Positions 42,209 to 51,456 of a DNA stretch of 64,000 nucleotides are shown in pieces. The translations under genes were made by a program, and so were the position numbers. This DNA is from [Eubacterium] cellulosolvens LD2006 (GTDB lineage: Bacteria > Bacillota > Clostridia > Lachnospirales > Lachnospiraceae). The stretch's first letter is position 1. Each line of letters starts with the position of its first letter. The DNA is taken from contig NZ_KK211309.1 in NCBI RefSeq assembly GCF_000621585.1, positions 1-64,000 of the forward strand, written 5' to 3'. Under the pieces are notes generated by a model. The model was not told the DNA's origin. It saw nothing but the letters and a program-made list of their open reading frames with translations, and did no database searches.

Positions 42209-45200
42209 ATGTTACATATCAAGAAAAATGGCCTGGCCAGAAAAATCCTGATGTGCGGACTGTCTCTTGCGATGGCTTTTTCAGGGGTGAGCATGATGCC
42301 GGCTTCTGCGGAGGCGGCAAAGAACAGCAGCTACGATTACGGAGATGCACTGGCAAAGTCACTGCTTTTCTATCAGCTGCAGGAGTCCGGAAAGCTCAGT
42401 GAGGAGACAAAATCGCGATGCAACTGGCGTGATGACGCCTGTGTAACCGACGGACAGCCTTATGGCATCGATCTGTCCGGTGGATGGAACGATGCGGGAG
42501 ATAACGTGAAGTTCAATCTTCCGGCTGCCTACACGGGTATGATGCTCGCGTGGTCCTATCTGAACAACCCGAAGGCTTATCAGACATCCGGACAGGAGAA
42601 GTGGATGCTTCATGACCTGAAGTGGGTCAACGACTACTTCGTAAAGTGTAATCCGGATTCCAAGACATACTGGTATCAGTGCGGAGACGGTGGACTGGAT
42701 CACAACTACTGGGCTGCTGTCGAGACGATTGAGACAAGAATGCCTGATCGCGAGTGCTACAAGGTAGACGACACATCCGCAGGAGGCGGTTCCGCTGTCG
42801 AGGCGGAGACATCCGCATCTCTAGCGGCGGCGTCGATGGCGTTTAAGAAATCAGATCCGAAGCTCGCGGCTACGTACCTGGAGCACGCGAGAACACTGTT
42901 CGACATGGCATGGAAGGCAAAGAGCGACAAGGGTTATACTGCCGCAAACGGTTTCTACAATTCCTGGAGCGGATTCTGGGATGAACTGGCCCTCTCCGCC
43001 TGCTGGCTCTACAACGCGACCGGTGAGGAGGAGTACCTCGACAAGGCAAAAGAGGCAGCGACACATTTCGGTTATGAGTTCCAGGGAAACAGCGGCCCGA
43101 TCGCATACAACTGGCCGCTCGGCTGGGATGATGTACATCTGGGCGCGGAGTACTGGCTTGCGAAATTCACCGGTGAGAAGCAGTACTATGAGGTTCTCGA
43201 GAACAACATGGATTACTGGCTCGGCGAGAAGACTGCAAACAAGACACTGCAGACAACACCGAATGGTCTTGTAGTCTGCGACACCTGGGGATCCATCCGC
43301 TATGCCTGCAACGAGGCGTTCACGATGATGCTCTACGGACAGCTGCCGAAGGCAGATGCCACAAGAGCTGCCAAGGGTGAGAAATTTGCAGAGTCTCAGA
43401 TCAACTTTGCCCTCGGAAGCGGAGGAAGAAGCTATCAGGTAGGTTACGATGAGACTTCTCCGCGCGACGTTCACCACAGAACGGCACACGGATGCTGGAG
43501 AAACAAATTCTCGGATATCCCGGAGCACAACAGACACGTGCTGGTGGGAGCTGTCGTCGGAGGACCCAGCTCTTCGGATGAGAGCACTTACATTGATACA
43601 CGTGACAACTACCAGACCAACGAGGTGGCAGACGACTACAATGCAGGTTTTACTGCTGTCGCAGCCATGATGTATGAGAAATACGGTCAGGGAAAGAAAG
43701 TCAAAGATCCGGATGCCATTGAGGAACCGGACGGTCAGGAGTGGGTTGTTGATGAGGCCATCAACGGCTTTGACAACACAAACAAGATCAACTTTGTTGA
43801 GCTGAAAGTAGTAGTAAACAACCGCACGGCATGGCCGGCTGTTGTAACAGACAAGCTTGTATTGAGAGAGTACTTCGATCTCTCCGATATCATCGCCCAG
43901 GGCATTGATCCGAAGGATATGACGGTTGAGGCGAAATACCAGCAGCGTCCGGTTACCATGAAGCCGTTTGAGTACAGTGGTCTTGATGGTATTTACTACA
44001 CAGATATGGATATGACCGGCGATGTTGTTTATCCGGGCGGACAGAGCGAGAGCAAACAGGAAGTACAGTTCCGTGTTTCCGCGCCTGGAAAATGGGATTA
44101 CTCCAACAGTCCGTGTCTGATGGGACTTGAGGGAACCGATAACAGCCATATGGGTACAGCGCAGGGCTGTGTACTCTACAGTGACGGTGAGATCGTTTAC
44201 GGTCAGGAGATCGGAGAGAACAACCCGCTTCCCACACCGCTCCCGACAAAGGCACCGACAAAAGCGCCGACAAAGGCTCCTACACCGACACCGGATCCTT
44301 CCAAACCTACACCGACACCGGATCCGAACGCAAGAGCCGGCGAGCCGGGTGAGGTTTCCGGAAGCCAGGTGCCGAAGGCCCTTCAGGGCGATATGGTAGA
44401 GGTCTTCTTCAAGAACGAGAAGGGCACCAATATCGATGCGCATCAGTGCAGAATCGGCGATACAGTAAAACCGGCAGAGTGGATTACAACCAATTCCTAC
44501 CATGAGAAAAACGGCTGGGGAAGCCAGGTGGAGACCTACCGCTTTATCGGCTGGAGAAGCTCTACAACCGGAAATATCTATGCGTCGGACAAGATTCCGA
44601 CCGTAACGGAGCCGGTATCCTATTACGCAACCTTTGAGGATGTCAACGCGACGCCGACACCCACAAAGAAACCGACAGCCACACCGAAGCCTACGGCTAC
44701 CCAGAAGCCTACGGCTACACCGACAAAGGCACCGACCAAAGCACCGACAAAGACTCCTACAAAAGCGCCGACGAAGACTCCGACTCCGGGAACAGCACGG
44801 ATTAAGATTTCCGGAAAGAACCTGGAGCTTCAGGGTAAGATCGGAGTTGCCGTTTACGCAGATGTGATCGGTGATCTTGCTTCGGAAGATGTATATGCAG
44901 TGACGACGATCAACGGAGAAGAGATTTCGAGCGAAGCAGAGACCTACGATGGCGGACTGACGGTCACCACCTTTGTAAAACCGAAAGAACTTCATGATGA
45001 AATTACACTCGAATTCAGAAGAGTTTCAGATGACAGTATCGTGTTACTGAAGGACGGAAGTTCTTCTGTATCCTACAGTGTTGCAGCCATCGCAAAACTG
45101 TATCAGAACAAGAACTACGATACAGAGACACAGGAACTTGCCGAGGCAATCGTCAACTACGGCAGCTACGCGCAGAAAATGCTGAAGTACAACACATCAT

Positions 45201-45655
45201 CTGCGAAGGTGACCGATACTCTCAGTGATATCTCCCGTGCGGATGTTGAGGACTACAAGACCGAGACGAGCGGAAAGGTGACGGGAATAAGCTATCAGGG
45301 TAACGGTTTGACGCTGAACGCGGATACAGTTCTCGGCGTATACTTCAAGGTTTCCAAGGGATACGATCTTGCTGACTACAGCTTCACGCTGGACGGCAGA
45401 AAGGTTGAGCCGGTCGATGCCGGCAGCGGCTACTGCTATCTGGAGATCGAAGGAATCAAGGCAAAAGATCTCGGAAAGAACTACACGATTGTGGTGAAGA
45501 AGGGAAGTTCGAAATTTGAAGTGAAGACAAGTGTGCTTTCCTGGGCTGAGCAGGTTCTCGGAGGAAAAGGAAATGACACTGCAACTGTAAACATGGCGAA
45601 GATGGTATACAGATACAGCGAGAAAGCAACAGCATATTTTGCTGCAAAGGAATGA
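42209..45655 (+). CDS. Secreted GH9 cellulase with CBM3, InlB-like repeat and unnamed C-terminal domain
   Basis: A 1148-residue endoglucanase or processive cellulase. Signal peptide 1-36. GH9 domain about 42-510, with the two aspartates in GGWNDAGDNVKF near 93-104, HHRTAHGCW near 421, and the acid glutamate in NYQTNEVADDYNAGF near 472. A CBM3 domain (family 3c-like) spans about 525-670 with VVVNNRTAWPAV. A PT linker leads to an InlB B-repeat-like unit (727-810, YRFIGWRSS...YYATFE), then a PTK linker and a C-terminal domain (865-1148) that I cannot name. No dockerin, so it is not cellulosomal. ATG 42209 has TTGGAGGT upstream. Confidence 0.93.
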   Translation: MLHIKKNGLARKILMCGLSLAMAFSGVSMMPASAEAAKNSSYDYGDALAKSLLFYQLQESGKLSEETKSRCNWRDDACVTDGQPYGIDLSGGWNDAGDNVKFNLPAAYTGMMLAWSYLNNPKAYQTSGQEKWMLHDLKWVNDYFVKCNPDSKTYWYQCGDGGLDHNYWAAVETIETRMPDRECYKVDDTSAGGGSAVEAETSASLAAASMAFKKSDPKLAATYLEHARTLFDMAWKAKSDKGYTAANGFYNSWSGFWDELALSACWLYNATGEEEYLDKAKEAATHFGYEFQGNSGPIAYNWPLGWDDVHLGAEYWLAKFTGEKQYYEVLENNMDYWLGEKTANKTLQTTPNGLVVCDTWGSIRYACNEAFTMMLYGQLPKADATRAAKGEKFAESQINFALGSGGRSYQVGYDETSPRDVHHRTAHGCWRNKFSDIPEHNRHVLVGAVVGGPSSSDESTYIDTRDNYQTNEVADDYNAGFTAVAAMMYEKYGQGKKVKDPDAIEEPDGQEWVVDEAINGFDNTNKINFVELKVVVNNRTAWPAVVTDKLVLREYFDLSDIIAQGIDPKDMTVEAKYQQRPVTMKPFEYSGLDGIYYTDMDMTGDVVYPGGQSESKQEVQFRVSAPGKWDYSNSPCLMGLEGTDNSHMGTAQGCVLYSDGEIVYGQEIGENNPLPTPLPTKAPTKAPTKAPTPTPDPSKPTPTPDPNARAGEPGEVSGSQVPKALQGDMVEVFFKNEKGTNIDAHQCRIGDTVKPAEWITTNSYHEKNGWGSQVETYRFIGWRSSTTGNIYASDKIPTVTEPVSYYATFEDVNATPTPTKKPTATPKPTATQKPTATPTKAPTKAPTKTPTKAPTKTPTPGTARIKISGKNLELQGKIGVAVYADVIGDLASEDVYAVTTINGEEISSEAETYDGGLTVTTFVKPKELHDEITLEFRRVSDDSIVLLKDGSSSVSYSVAAIAKLYQNKNYDTETQELAEAIVNYGSYAQKMLKYNTSSAKVTDTLSDISRADVEDYKTETSGKVTGISYQGNGLTLNADTVLGVYFKVSKGYDLADYSFTLDGRKVEPVDAGSGYCYLEIEGIKAKDLGKNYTIVVKKGSSKFEVKTSVLSWAEQVLGGKGNDTATVNMAKMVYRYSEKATAYFAAKE

Positions 45656-45672
45656 TTTTTTTAGTCTGCAGA

Positions 45673-45700
45673 CGCGGTTCCCGTGAGGGAATCGCGTTTT
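45673..45700 (+). terminator. Intrinsic terminator between the GH9 genes
   Basis: CGCGGTTCCC / GGGAATCGCG with a GTGA loop and TTTT. The same stem recurs behind the second GH9 gene. Confidence 0.9.
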
Positions 45701-45777
45701 CTAAAATAAAAATGAAATACAAAATATAAACGAAACACAGCAGCAGGTAAATCAAAAAAGATCAAGGGGGATTTTTC

Positions 45778-48700
45778 ATGCGAAGGAAGAAAAAAACAGC
45801 AAAGAGAGCAGCGGCCTGTGTGCTCTCACTTGCGATGGCATTCGGCGGTGCCGGCGTCGCTCCTGCGACTGCAATGGCAGCGGAAAAATACGACTATGGT
45901 GACGCGCTCTCCAAGTCTCTGCTTTTCTATCAGCTGCAGGAGGCGGGAACAATGAGTGAGGAGACACTGTCGCGCTGTAACTGGAAGGGCGATTCCTGTG
46001 AACACGATGGACAGGACGTGGGCCTGGATCTTTCCGGCGGCTGGTATGACGCCGGAGACAACGCGAAGTTTAACCTGCCAATGGCATATTCATCTATGCT
46101 TCTCGGCTGGTCGTATCTGAACAATCCGGAGGCGTACAAAAATTCCGGACAGGAGAAGTGGATGTTTCATGACCTGAAGTGGGCGAACGATTATTTTGTC
46201 AAGTGCAATCCGGATGCTCATACCTACTATTATCAGGTCGGAAACGGCGGACATGATCACGCGTTCTGGTCCGCGGCCGAGTGTGTGGAAGCAGCGCTGA
46301 ACACGACAGCCTATGCATCCAGACCTTCCTACAAAGTAGGAGACGAGACCGCAAACGGCGGAACCGGAGTTACTGCGGAGGCGGCAAGTTCTCTGGCTGT
46401 AGCGTCCATGGTTCTCAAAGATTCGGATCCGGAGAGAAGTGAATTGTATCTGGAGCACGCCAGAACACTCTTTACCATCGCGAACAAGGCGAGAAGTGAA
46501 AAGGGTTACACCATGGCCAACGGATATTACAGCTCCTTCAACGGATTCTGGGATGAGCTCGGCATGGCTGCCTGCTGGCTCTATGAGGCGACAGGCGAAA
46601 AGACATACCTGGATGTGGCGGAGGAATGCGTGCCGAAATTCGGCACAGAGGATCCGGGAACAAAGGATCAGGCGTATTCCTGGCCGCTTTGCTGGGATGA
46701 TGTACATCTGGCTGCCAATCTGAAACTTGCCGAGTTCACCGGCAAGAAAGAATACTATGAGATTCTTGAGAAAAACATCGATTTCTGGCTCGGAAGAATT
46801 TCCGGAAGCCACACCATCACCTACTCACCGAAGGGACTTGCGGTCTGCGATACCTGGGGATCTGCCCGCTACGCTTGTAACGAGGCCTTCCTCTGCTTCA
46901 TGTACTCGGAGCTTCCGGGAGCGGATGCGTCCTACAAGAAAGACGCGACGAAATTCGCGGAGCAGCAGATCAATTATGTACTCGGTGACGGAGGACACAG
47001 CTATCAGGTCGGCTTCGGTAAAGACTATCCGGTCAACCCGCATCACAGAACCGCTCACGGTTCCTGGCTCGGCGAGCTGACAAAACTTCCGAAGACAAAC
47101 CGTCATCTTCTCGTGGGAGCGCTTGTCGGAGGACCGGCCTCTGCCGACGATGACGATTATGAGGATACAAGAAGCAACTATCAGACCAACGAGGTAGCCT
47201 GCGACTACAACGCCGCATTTACCGGAGATCTTGCGATTATGTACGATAAGTACAGCGGAGGCAAGAAGGTGGAGGATGCAAGCGCCATTGAGACGCCGGA
47301 CGGCGAAGAGTACCTTGTCACCGGTCTGATCCAGTCCCAGAATTCCTCCGATTCCGGAAGCTCTGTGGAACTGATGATCCACTTTGAGAACCGCACGGCA
47401 TGGCCGGCAGTTCCGACGGACTCTCTGGTTGTGAGAACCTATCTGGACATCAGCGATGTCCTTGAGAAGGGATACGAGCCCTCCGACATCAAGACGAGTA
47501 CAAACTTTGCCCAGGGCTCTGCTGTTATTTCAGGGCTGAAGCCTACCGGCAAAAACGGTATTTACTATTGCGACCTCGACCTCACCGGTACCTATATTCT
47601 TCCGGCGGGAGAGAGTCTGAACAGCAAGGAGTTCACTTATAAGATCACAGCACCCTGCAAGTGGAAATACACAAACAGCCCGTCCCTGAAGGATCTTCTG
47701 AAGACCGATTATAATCATCAGGCAGATCCGGTGAACATTGCGTTCTATAACAGAGGCGTTCTGGTTCATGGTCAGGAGTACAGCGGCAGCGGAGCGGCTA
47801 CGCCGACACCGACACCCCGTCCGACGGAGAGCGCCGGCGGTGAAGAGCCGGTACCGGAAGGCGATTACGGTGAACTTGAAGGCACAAAGATTCCGGGTAT
47901 GACGCAGGACGGAAAAATTCAGATCTTCTTCAAAGACGACGCCGGCAAATATCTGGATGAGCACGCCTGCGTGGAGGGCGAGGCCGTAGAGCCTGCGGCA
48001 TGGATCGTATCCAATACCTATCATGACAAAAACGGCTGGAGTGGCGAAGCGGAGAGATATGAGTTCATCGGCTGGAGAAGCACATTGAACGGACGATACT
48101 ACGCAAGTGACAAGATTCCGGCGGCAACCGAGCCCTGCTCCTACTACGCGATTTTCCGTGACACGGAGGCACCGGCAACACCGACGCCTGCGAAGAAGCC
48201 GACAGCAACACCGAAACCGACGGCGACCGTAAAACCTACGACAAAGCCGACAGCGACACCGAAACCGACGGCAACGGTAAAACCTACGACAAAGCCGACG
48301 GCGACACCGAAACCGACAGCAACGGTAAAACCTACGACAAAACCGACGGCGACTCCAAAGCCTATAAAAACTCCGACAAAGTGGCCGAATCCGCTTGCAC
48401 CGAGTGCACAGCGCGTGAAGGTGATCGGTAAAAACCTGGAACTTCAGGGAAAGATCGGTGTTTCCATTTATGCAGAGACATATGCTCTATGTAATCGGGC
48501 TTATGCTGTGACAACCATCAACGGTGACGAGATCGAGAGTGAGATTGAGCAGACGTATAACGGACTGATCGTCACAGTCTTTGTGAAACCGAAGGAACTT
48601 CATGATGAAATCACGATGAGATTCTATGGGTCGGGAACCCCGATACCGCTTATAACCGGAGAGGAGGAACTGACCTTCAGTGTGGCCGACATCGCGAAGC

Positions 48701-49251
48701 AGTATCAGAACAAAGTTTTTGATAAGGAGACACAGGAGCTTGCCGAGGCAATCGTGAACTACGGAAGCTACGCGCAGAAGATGCTGAAGTATAACACTTC
48801 GTCGGCGCAGGTAACCGATACCCTCGGTGATGTAACCAAAGCGGATGTTGCGGATTACAAGACGGTAACGTCCGGAAAGGTAACGGGACTTACATATCAG
48901 GGCAACGGTCTGACGCTGAATGCGGACACGGTGTTGGGCGTATACTTCAAGGTTTCCAGGGGATACGATCTTGCTGACTACAGTTTCACACTGGATGGAA
49001 AAAAGATCGAACCGGTTGACGCCGGAAGCGGCTTCTGCTATCTGGAGATCGAGGGAATCAAGGCAAAAGATCTGGGAAAGAATTACAGTATTGTCGTGAA
49101 GAAAGGCAGTTCAAAATTTGAAGTGAAGACCAGTGTCCTTTCCTGGGCTGAGCAGGTTCTCGGAGGAAACGGCAGCGACACTGCCACTGTAAACATGGCG
49201 AAGATGGTTTACAGATACAGCGAGAAGGCAACAGCTTATTTCGAAAAATAA
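45778..49251 (+). CDS. Secreted GH9 cellulase, paralogue of the preceding gene
   Basis: This 1157-residue enzyme has the same layout as its neighbour: signal peptide 1-35, GH9 about 38-510 with GGWYDAGDNAKF near 87-98, HHRTAHGSW near 422 and NYQTNEVACDYNAAF near 467; CBM3-like 529-666; InlB-like unit 711-794 (FIGWRSTLNGRYYA); a long KPTATVKPTT linker; and the C-terminal domain from about 880. The pair differ enough to be an old duplication with different substrates or modes. RBS AAGGGGG lies 8 bases before ATG. No dockerin or SLH is present. Confidence 0.93.
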   Translation: MRRKKKTAKRAAACVLSLAMAFGGAGVAPATAMAAEKYDYGDALSKSLLFYQLQEAGTMSEETLSRCNWKGDSCEHDGQDVGLDLSGGWYDAGDNAKFNLPMAYSSMLLGWSYLNNPEAYKNSGQEKWMFHDLKWANDYFVKCNPDAHTYYYQVGNGGHDHAFWSAAECVEAALNTTAYASRPSYKVGDETANGGTGVTAEAASSLAVASMVLKDSDPERSELYLEHARTLFTIANKARSEKGYTMANGYYSSFNGFWDELGMAACWLYEATGEKTYLDVAEECVPKFGTEDPGTKDQAYSWPLCWDDVHLAANLKLAEFTGKKEYYEILEKNIDFWLGRISGSHTITYSPKGLAVCDTWGSARYACNEAFLCFMYSELPGADASYKKDATKFAEQQINYVLGDGGHSYQVGFGKDYPVNPHHRTAHGSWLGELTKLPKTNRHLLVGALVGGPASADDDDYEDTRSNYQTNEVACDYNAAFTGDLAIMYDKYSGGKKVEDASAIETPDGEEYLVTGLIQSQNSSDSGSSVELMIHFENRTAWPAVPTDSLVVRTYLDISDVLEKGYEPSDIKTSTNFAQGSAVISGLKPTGKNGIYYCDLDLTGTYILPAGESLNSKEFTYKITAPCKWKYTNSPSLKDLLKTDYNHQADPVNIAFYNRGVLVHGQEYSGSGAATPTPTPRPTESAGGEEPVPEGDYGELEGTKIPGMTQDGKIQIFFKDDAGKYLDEHACVEGEAVEPAAWIVSNTYHDKNGWSGEAERYEFIGWRSTLNGRYYASDKIPAATEPCSYYAIFRDTEAPATPTPAKKPTATPKPTATVKPTTKPTATPKPTATVKPTTKPTATPKPTATVKPTTKPTATPKPIKTPTKWPNPLAPSAQRVKVIGKNLELQGKIGVSIYAETYALCNRAYAVTTINGDEIESEIEQTYNGLIVTVFVKPKELHDEITMRFYGSGTPIPLITGEEELTFSVADIAKQYQNKVFDKETQELAEAIVNYGSYAQKMLKYNTSSAQVTDTLGDVTKADVADYKTVTSGKVTGLTYQGNGLTLNADTVLGVYFKVSRGYDLADYSFTLDGKKIEPVDAGSGFCYLEIEGIKAKDLGKNYSIVVKKGSSKFEVKTSVLSWAEQVLGGNGSDTATVNMAKMVYRYSEKATAYFEK
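48214..48357 (+). repeat. Three 48-bp tandem repeats in the linker
   Basis: Units at 48214, 48262 and 48310 encode KPTATVKPTTKPTATP three times with a few silent changes. They form a Pro/Thr linker likely to be O-glycosylated. Confidence 0.9.
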
Positions 49252-49282
49252 AGGAACTCTTTGGTGGTTCTGATCTATCTGG

Positions 49283-49311
49283 CGCGGTTCCCGAACGGGA
49301 ACCGCGTTTTT
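49283..49311 (+). terminator. Intrinsic terminator behind the second GH9 gene
   Basis: CGCGGTTCCC (49283-49292) / GGGAACCGCG (49297-49306) with a GAAC loop and TTTTT. R1 starts three bases later. Confidence 0.94.
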
Positions 49312-49313
49312 CA

Positions 49314-49485
49314 TGTTATAGGAAATTCCTTCGGAATTTCTATAACATGAAACGCTCCGCTTAGATGCGCAGCTCGCAGAGGAGAAGATCGCTAACGCGA
49401 TTCTGCTCGCGCGCCTTTCGTCCGCGGCGCTCACCGGGAGGATTGAGGGAATGGGGGAGTCGAAGTCCGCTTGCGGACTTTGTTC
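49314..49485 (+). repeat. R1 dispersed repeat, full copy
   Basis: Opens TGTTATAGGAAATTCC / GGAATTTCTATAACA, contains ATGCGCAGCTCGCAGA, GATCGCTAACGCGATT and ends GTCCGCTTGCGGACTTTGTTC. Confidence 0.85.
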
Positions 49486-49611
49486 TGGTATAGGAAATTC
49501 CTTCGGAATTTCTATAACATGAAACGCTCCGCTTAGATGCGCACTCGCGCGATATGTAGATGCGTTGCATCCGCGCTCGGCGCGAGAATGTCGCTAGCGA
49601 CATTCTTTTTT
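49486..49611 (+). repeat. R1 second tandem copy with a different tail
   Basis: It opens TATAGGAAATTCC / GGAATTTCTATAAC and AAACGCTCCGCTTAGATGCGC, then diverges to GATGCGTTGCATC and a strong AATGTCGCTAGCGACATT hairpin followed by CTTTTTT, which may act as a terminator. Confidence 0.75.
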
Positions 49612-49625
49612 ACACGGAAGGAATA

Positions 49626-49634
49626 TGATATAAT
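49626..49634 (+). promoter_or_regulatory. Extended -10 promoter of the lysozyme gene
   Basis: TGATATAAT (TG, one base, TATAAT 49629-49634). No good -35 is seen, as expected for an extended -10 promoter. Confidence 0.65.
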
Positions 49635-49664
49635 GTCTGAAATGTCTGGGGAGGGATAACGTAT

Positions 49665-50528
49665 TTGAGAAGACGAAAAAGAGCAGCGCTGCATGTTGCG
49701 ATGTTTTGGGCAGGAGTTCTGGCTGTCATTGCTGCCGGATGCGGAAAAAAGGTAAACAAGGGAAACTCGTATTCCGAAAAGGAGCAACTGTTCACATCCT
49801 CGTATGAAACGGGTGATCTGTACAATTACTATGAACCCAGGTATTACGTACGCGATGGAGAAAAGATGACGTATACCGATGACGAGAATTATGAATATCG
49901 TCTCGGGATCGATGTATCGGAACACAACGGAACGGAGATTGACTGGAAGAAGGTTCGCGACGACGGATATGAGTTTGTGTTTATACGTCTCGGATACAGA
50001 GGGTATTCGGAAGAAGGAGCACTCAAAGAGGATCCGAATTTTGAGGCAAACTACAAGGGGGCACGGGATGCCGGGCTTGATGTCGGCGTCTATTTTTTCT
50101 CCCAGGCGGTAAATGCAGGGGAGGCCGCCGAAGAGGCGGAGTACGTCCTCAAAAAGCTTGAGGGCAGGGAACTTCAGATGCCTGTGACCTATGATCTGGA
50201 GAGTATCGAAAATGACACGGCAAGAGCCGATGAGGTGAGCAGTGAGCAGCACACTGAGAATATTAAAGCGTTCTCGATGAAGATCATCGAGGGTGGATAC
50301 GACGTCATGCTTTACACAAACCTGATGTGGGAGACGTTTAAGCTCCATATGAGAGAACTCTATGATCTTCCTGTCTGGTTTTCGGGATATGCCGACACTC
50401 CGCAGACAACGTATGATTTTTCCATCTGGCAGTACAGCAACACCGGTACGGTGGACGGGATCAGTGGAAATGTGGATCTGAATATCGAGATGATTCCAAA
50501 GAAAAAGAACGAAGGAACCGCGGGCTGA
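49665..50528 (+). CDS. GH25 lysozyme-like lipoprotein
   Basis: This 287-residue protein likely cleaves peptidoglycan. The lipoprotein signal ends at IAAGC (Cys26). A linker follows, then the GH25 domain with GIDVSEHNG (Asp83), WKKVRDDGYEFVFIRLGYRG, and the catalytic pair in YDLESIEND (Asp177, Glu179). The C-terminal ISGNVDLNI is typical. The start is TTG, supported by GGGGAGGG 10 bases upstream and by the signal sequence. Its stop lies within a bidirectional terminator shared with the convergent regulator gene. Confidence 0.9.
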   Translation: MRRRKRAALHVAMFWAGVLAVIAAGCGKKVNKGNSYSEKEQLFTSSYETGDLYNYYEPRYYVRDGEKMTYTDDENYEYRLGIDVSEHNGTEIDWKKVRDDGYEFVFIRLGYRGYSEEGALKEDPNFEANYKGARDAGLDVGVYFFSQAVNAGEAAEEAEYVLKKLEGRELQMPVTYDLESIENDTARADEVSSEQHTENIKAFSMKIIEGGYDVMLYTNLMWETFKLHMRELYDLPVWFSGYADTPQTTYDFSIWQYSNTGTVDGISGNVDLNIEMIPKKKNEGTAG

Positions 50529-50553
50529 TCTGTGGTTCCTTCGTTCTTTTTTT
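50507..50553. terminator. Terminator at the end of the lysozyme gene, possibly bidirectional
   Basis: A perfect 13-bp stem GAACGAAGGAACC (50507-50519) / GGTTCCTTCGTTC (50534-50546) begins inside the coding end. T follows on the + strand, and AAAGAAAAAG before it gives T on the minus strand. A degenerate R1 opening (CAACTCCCTTCGGTATTTC) follows to 50590. Confidence 0.9.
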
Positions 50554-50590
50554 GTATGACAACTCCCTTCGGTATTTCAATGACATAAAA

Positions 50591-51328
50591 CTATTCTGTA
50601 ACAGTCAGTCGCTTTCTTGTGACCGTGTCGTAGAAATTGAAATACTCCGGGTGATGTCTGGACTGATTCCACTCGAACATGACGCCGTTGGCGTTATAGG
50701 TTTGGCCTGTGATCACAGAGACAAAGTCATAGCTTTTGAGATCGATGTATTTGCAGTCGATTTGCGTGGCTTTTTCGGCTGTAATTCTTCGCTTGCAGGT
50801 CACAATCTGCATGCCGAGATCGTTTTCCAGATAGTTGTAGATCGATTGTGAGGCAATCGCAGGTGTCAGTCCCGGTACTTCGGAGGCGCGGAAGATGTTG
50901 ATATCGAAGATCACAGGTCTGTTGTTGAGGTACCGAATGCGCTGGATAAAGAATACCGGTGTGCCGACGGGAAAACCTGTTCGCTTGCTGAGCCGGTCAT
51001 CCGTGATGAGATCGGTGAACTGAATGACCCGGGTATCTGCGTGCAGATGATTCCGTCTGGCGGACTCGCTGAATGTCTCTATGCCGCCGATGGTGAATGT
51101 GGAATTTTGAAGAGGACGGTAAATGACCTGTACGCCTTTGCCGTGCATGGTCTGAATATAACCCTCGCCGGACAGAATAGAAAGGGCACGTCTTACTGTG
51201 TTGCGTGAACACAGATATTCGTCTGTGAACTGTGTTTCAGACGGGAGAAATGTTCCGAACGGGTAGGTTTTGTTTTCGATCTTCAGTTTGATATCCTTGT
51301 AAATATTTTGAAATTTTCCGGCTGGCAT
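50591..51328 (-). CDS. GntR-family regulator with UTRA domain (HutC/TreR-like)
   Basis: This 245-residue repressor has a winged helix N-terminal domain (residues 5-70, with GTFLPSETQFTDEYLCSRNTVRRAL) and a C-terminal UTRA ligand domain (about 90-240). The overall look is close to trehalose repressor TreR, but no trehalose PTS or hydrolase is in the window, so the ligand is unknown. ATG has AAGGA 9 bases upstream. A palindrome abuts the -35 box of its own promoter, suggesting autoregulation. Confidence 0.88.
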   Translation of the reverse strand: MPAGKFQNIYKDIKLKIENKTYPFGTFLPSETQFTDEYLCSRNTVRRALSILSGEGYIQTMHGKGVQVIYRPLQNSTFTIGGIETFSESARRNHLHADTRVIQFTDLITDDRLSKRTGFPVGTPVFFIQRIRYLNNRPVIFDINIFRASEVPGLTPAIASQSIYNYLENDLGMQIVTCKRRITAEKATQIDCKYIDLKSYDFVSVITGQTYNANGVMFEWNQSRHHPEYFNFYDTVTRKRLTVTE

Positions 51329-51404
51329 ACTAAAATCCTTGCTGTTTTTGGATGGATTCTTCCTGTTTTCTGCGAAAATGGAGAAATTGTTTTATTACCA
51401 GGAA

Positions 51405-51433
51405 ATATTAACATATTTGAGAGAATAATACAA
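51405..51433 (-). promoter_or_regulatory. Promoter of the GntR-type regulator
   Basis: On the minus strand TTGTAT (51428-51433), a 17-bp spacer and TAATAT (51405-51410). The leader is about 70 nt. Confidence 0.7.
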
Positions 51434-51447
51434 CTTGTTCAAACAAG
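51434..51447. promoter_or_regulatory. Candidate operator, 14-bp palindrome
   Basis: CTTGTTCAAACAAG is a perfect palindrome of the TTGT-N4-ACAA type, matching the style of TreR/HutC operators. It touches the -35 box of the regulator promoter. Confidence 0.5.
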
Positions 51448-51456
51448 CATTTTCGG

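Noticed and set aside
42851-44995. Open frame of about 714 codons on the minus strand opposite the first GH9 gene
   Set aside because: Shadow of biased codon use in the cellulase; the translation is Arg/Leu/Cys-rich without any domain.
42209-49251. Cellulosome membership of the GH9 enzymes
   Set aside because: No dockerin repeat is present in either protein; the C-terminal parts are a different domain.
50591-51328. Trehalose operon
   Set aside because: The regulator looks TreR-like, but no trehalose transporter or hydrolase occurs in the window.
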